From Isoetes taiwanensis (Eukaryota > Streptophyta > Lycopodiopsida > Isoetales > Isoetaceae), in contig JAJEKV010000520.1 in assembly GCA_021234155.1 (NCBI GenBank), positions 98,086-162,085 of the forward strand: a stretch of DNA of 64,000 nucleotides. The letters run 5' to 3'. The translations under genes were made by a program, and so were the position numbers. How positions within the stretch are numbered: the stretch's first letter is position 1; every line of letters begins with the position of its first letter. Below the pieces are notes generated by a model that was not told the DNA's origin, ran no database searches, and saw only the letters and a list, made by a program, of their open reading frames with translations. This document shows positions 60,801 to 64,000 of this stretch, piece by piece.

Positions 60801-61617
60801 TATCTGAGCTTAGCGGCAAGAGAAATTCATAAAATGACACAGTCAAAATGGGCACAGCAAAGGGTCTATCGGATTACATTTCCGCACAGTTCCTTCATGG
60901 AATGAGCTTACAAAAGTGCCACATACTTCAGCTTACGAAATGAATTTACAAAAAGTGCCACATACTTCAGCTTATGAAATGAATCAAAGAGACATTTTAA
61001 ACCATAAAATGGATGCGATGCTCTGTCTGCCATAGCGGAAAGACAATTGCCCGGCATTATAAAGTGCAGACCCCATCCGTATCAGCTATTTGCTTAAGAT
61101 GAAAAGCTGTCCCAACGCAGAATTAAAAATGTGAAAGAAGAAATCACTCAACGTCAAGAAAGCTTTGATTGGTAAAATATGTAAGTTGCGGGTTGAGCGA
61201 AAGAAGCAAAAGACGATCGATTTTCAGTCGTTGGACTACCGAAACCATGCAAAATAAAAAACAGAGGCTCGATGGAAAGAGGAAGTTATTTCACGATCTT
61301 CTCCATCTCCGTGCCATTTTACCCAATTTTCTAATTTTCTTGGCCATTGATTTGCAAAAAGAGGATCTAAAGGTGTAGGACATGCCACCTCAGATTTTGG
61401 TGAGGTGGAGGTGCTACGTAGACAGCCTAAAATTGCACGGAAGGCTGTAGGCTTGGTTAGGCTGGCGTGCTAAAAAAAAAAAAGATCGTATTTTGCAATT
61501 GCACCAAAACATGACAAACCATTGCTAAAAATCCAAATTTCGAGACACTATAAAAAATTATGCGATAACTTATAGCTTTTTAATAGCATTAATATTTGAG
61601 AGCTTTACCAAGGTCGT
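60801..61617. other. Intergenic between GAUT and O-methyltransferase
   Basis: Contains the 5' flank of the GAUT pseudogene and the 3' flank of the O-methyltransferase (both on minus). A 38-bp tandem pair (AAAGTGCCACATACTTCAGC, twice) lies at about 60908-60984. CACAGC...AAAATCGGCACAGCAAAG at 60684 has an imperfect echo at 60837. The 69-codon plus ORF at 61169 is not recognised. Confidence 0.45.
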
Positions 61618-62829
61618 TCACTGTACTTCAAGTACAGAGATAAGACAAGGAAGCTCAATCATTGTAACATTGCTGAAACCAGAAGTAAAAATGAGCTTAC
61701 GCCATTGATCTTCAGTCCTTTCAAGACCTTTTGTCATGTTTATCATTAACAGATCTAGCATAGCCTTTATTTTGCCTATCTGGGTAACACTTTCTTCTAG
61801 TTTCATCACAATATCTATTATGATTAGCTTTCCACCAGGTCGAAGTGCATTGCGGCAGTTGCTTAAGATTTGAATACACTCATTGTCTGTCCAATCATGA
61901 AGTATCCACTAAAACAAACACGAAAAGAGTTACAACAACGTGCAAAGGACTTCCAGATGTACATGTCTATAGGTTCAATACCTTGAGCATTATTGTATCA
62001 GCCTGAGGTATACTTTTAAACATATCTCCACTAATATATTCCACATCTGTAGCACACAAAAAGTGCAAATAGTTAGAACTTCCATATATGGGAATCGCTA
62101 AAAGAAAGAGTCGAGGTTATAACCTGGAAGTTTGGGTGCCCCATCAATAACATGGGGAAGATCAAAACTGATACCTTTTACATGAGGATACATGTTGACA
62201 ATAGTAGAAACACATAGACCAATGTTACCTCCAACATCCACTAAAACTTTAACCCCTTCAAAACCATGGTAATATTGCAAAACAGACTTCATAAGAACTT
62301 TGCTATTAAGGGCCATAAGATCAGTGAAGCAGTTGTAGAAATGAGGGTTCTCTTTACCAAATTCAAAAAGCCCTTTACCGCCATGTGCAATCTCAAAACT
62401 GCAACCAGCACGGCCTTGGCTAATAACCTGGTCAAAATAGCGCCATGGTAAAACCCAGGAGGGATCGGTCACGATACGGGGGATAGGGGTAAGGCAATAA
62501 TCATGGTTAGAACAAAGAAGTTTAGAAATGATGGTGAGATCAAAGGTGTTGGTAGAAAGGTTATGGAAGAAGACACCTTTAGTAGATAAGAAAATGAGCA
62601 TTCTAGCAAGGTATTCAGGAGCTTGGGAAGTAGATGGTGGGGATGGGGATAAATGTAGGGCAATCTGAGGAGCTGTTAGGGGGCCAGCTTTGGAGATTAT
62701 ATCAGGGATGCCTAATTTTCTGACCGTTGCAACCAGCATTGGAGTGCTAACTTCAAGCATAATATGCATAAGTTGGTTGTAGCCTTCAAACAAATCTGCA
62801 TCAACCACACTCTCTAAATTGTTCTCCAT
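61618..62829 (-). CDS. SAM-dependent class II O-methyltransferase (COMT-like), three exons
   Basis: Exons 62829-62124, 62046-61982 and 61908-61618 join in phase (donors CAG-GTTATA and AAG-GTATTG; acceptors CTACAG and GTTTTAG) to a protein of about 353 residues, the usual length for plant class II OMTs. Residues 1-110 form the winged-helix dimerisation domain (MENNLESVVDADLFEGYNQL at the start). The SAM site is LVDVGGNIG (196-204; the third Gly of the common GGG is Asn), followed by FDLPHVI (222-228) and GDMFKSIPQAD. The catalytic base is His261 in ILHDW; Glu in GLERTEDQW fits the partner acid. ALRPGGKLIIID is the conserved strand. Such enzymes methylate hydroxyls of phenylpropanoids, flavonoids or similar phenolics in the cytosol; the substrate cannot be told from sequence. 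No lesions were seen. It is the only apparently intact gene here. Confidence 0.92.
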
Positions 62830-62915
62830 TGATGGCCATTGTGTGCTTGTTTGCTTGCTATATCTCTTCTTCTATTTCCACTACAACTTAGGAGAAGCAT
62901 TGGACTATAATGCTC

Positions 62916-62925
62916 CTATTTAAAG
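62916..62925 (-). promoter_or_regulatory. Probable TATA box of the O-methyltransferase
   Basis: On the minus strand CTTTAAATAG lies about 90 bases upstream of the ATG at 62829, a normal distance for a plant TATA box with a short 5' leader. The same motif with its flanks recurs at 63897-63906. Confidence 0.5.
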
Positions 62926-63589
62926 GGTTTCCTCTTTATGTGTGCATTTGACTCCTTCACATGTATAGTTGTAAACACATGAGGAATGCTCTATGTGCTA
63001 AATTAATCATCTCACTCCTCCATGGAGATGGACATACTTTCAAATCATACAGAATCCCCAAAGGAATAGTAATAGAAGCAATTACTACTAGGCAAATTGA
63101 TAAATCATCAAGATTGAAGTTGTTCAAAGCCATTATGACGACCATTGAAGCACTATTAATGACTATTGGGATTTTAAATTATTAAGATATTGACACGTAA
63201 GTTAACTCTTTCAGCTGAAATTTGGGACTATGTGCATGTCAACATAGAGAAGTGATTTAATTAATCTATTATAATAGAGCACTTCTCATGTTTTACAATG
63301 TGGACATGTGAAGAGTCATTGCTTCATAGGAAGCAGGCCTTGCATTAAAGTTTTAAAAAGAAGACAACCCCCTCCCCCACCCCCCAAAACAAAATGAATC
63401 AAGCATTAAATGAATCATTTTTTAAATGAATATAAGTTAAGACGCATGTTGCAATGAATATTAAATATTAAATCTACATTGAAGATGTGCAGACAATTTA
63501 AAATCTACATTGAAGATATGCATTAATTTCTAAAGAGGCTATTGGATATACTATTTTTTACCTATCCCATTATATTAGAATTTATAATT

Positions 63590-63815
63590 TTTTAAACGCG
63601 TTTGTTGATTACCATCCTGCTGTTTTTCAAATGTTTCCTCTCAACTGCTTTTTTAAACGTGTGTTGATTACCCTGTCCCAGCTACAATAGCATTTTATAA
63701 TTTTTAAGCGTGTTTGTTTGATTACCTATCATCTTGTTTACAAATCTTCTCTCTCAGCACCTTTTTAAACGTGTTTGTTGATTATAGCACATTTTTTAAA
63801 CTGTGTTTGTTGATT
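63590..63815 (+). repeat. Degenerate tandem repeat with TTTAAACGTGTTTGTTGATT
   Basis: The motif occurs five times with variation (about 63592, 63650, 63703, 63762, 63793), at 30-60 base spacing and separated by AT-rich or TCTC-containing filler. It lies upstream of the O-methyltransferase; no function is evident. Confidence 0.7.
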
Positions 63816-63881
63816 ACACCTCCCATTTGAAGATAGCATTTATGATAGCATTTACCTGTCCATTTATGATAGCTAAGATCT

Positions 63882-63950
63882 TAGACTATATAAATTCGTA
63901 TTTAAAGGGGGTCTCTCTTTAAGTGCATGTGACTCTTTCACGTGCCGGTT
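63882..63950 (-). promoter_or_regulatory. Duplicate of the O-methyltransferase promoter segment
   Basis: This segment resembles 62902-62971 in the same orientation: GACTATA, TATTTAAAGGG, CTCTTTA.GTGCAT, TGACTC.TTCAC, GTTGT. In this copy the CAC.TG near the end is a perfect G-box core (CACGTG). No O-methyltransferase coding sequence lies to its left (63000-63880), so it is an orphan promoter copy or the trace of a deleted tandem paralogue. Confidence 0.5.
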
Positions 63951-64000
63951 GTCACTCTGCCATTAAGATGGCGGGTTTGTCACTCCCGCCATTAGGATGC

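Overview
The window looks like nuclear DNA of a land plant, AT-rich and gene-poor. I think a fern or another seed-free vascular plant is most likely, but that is inference. The support is plant-specific families (P- and PLS-class PPR proteins, a GT8 galacturonosyltransferase, a class II O-methyltransferase, a plastid TIM22-like protein), GT-AG introns, tRNA-derived SINEs and several LINE remnants. I saw no bacterial operons, rRNA genes, complete tRNA genes or CRISPR arrays.

Only one gene appears intact: an O-methyltransferase on the minus strand at 61618-62829, with three exons and about 353 residues. Next to it, also on the minus strand, is a GAUT-type galacturonosyltransferase (57421-60800) that keeps its exon order but carries many stops, frameshifts and deletions. 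All other gene-like material is fragmentary: a P-class PPR fragment in tandem duplicate (1424-3229), a beta-adaptin piece (7994-8162), PLS-class PPR and FKBP pieces inside a large duplicated block, and the last exons of a TIM22-like gene (30662-31070).

Layout. 1-3561: short direct repeat, then a 1.02-kb tandem PPR duplication. 3562-12220: LINE tail, unrecognised ORF, adaptin fragment, LINE 3' end, then an 0.84-kb AGAATCTAGG-type array. 12221-28545: two tandem copies of an 8.2-kb unit, each starting with a hairpin and ending at a TA tract, and each carrying PPR and FKBP fragments. 28546-35050: TIM22-like exons, a small inverted-repeat element and three tandem 0.48-kb repeats. 35050-44450: LINE remnants with simple-repeat tails and two SINE families. 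44453-54650: about 10 kb dominated by pyrimidine-rich (CT) sequence, interrupted by a SINE and a LINE. 54766-55575: a ~110-bp satellite. 57400-64000: the GAUT and O-methyltransferase neighbourhood.

Two signals stand out. First, alternating TTC/GAA pentamers that match the heat-shock-element consensus lie 70-100 bp upstream of each of four copies of a tRNA-like SINE, and also recur in the satellite. Second, the differences between duplicated segments cluster at CTG and CAG triplets, in a way that suggests a sequencing or consensus artefact at methylated CHG sites rather than natural mutation. Several of the breaks listed below may therefore not be real.
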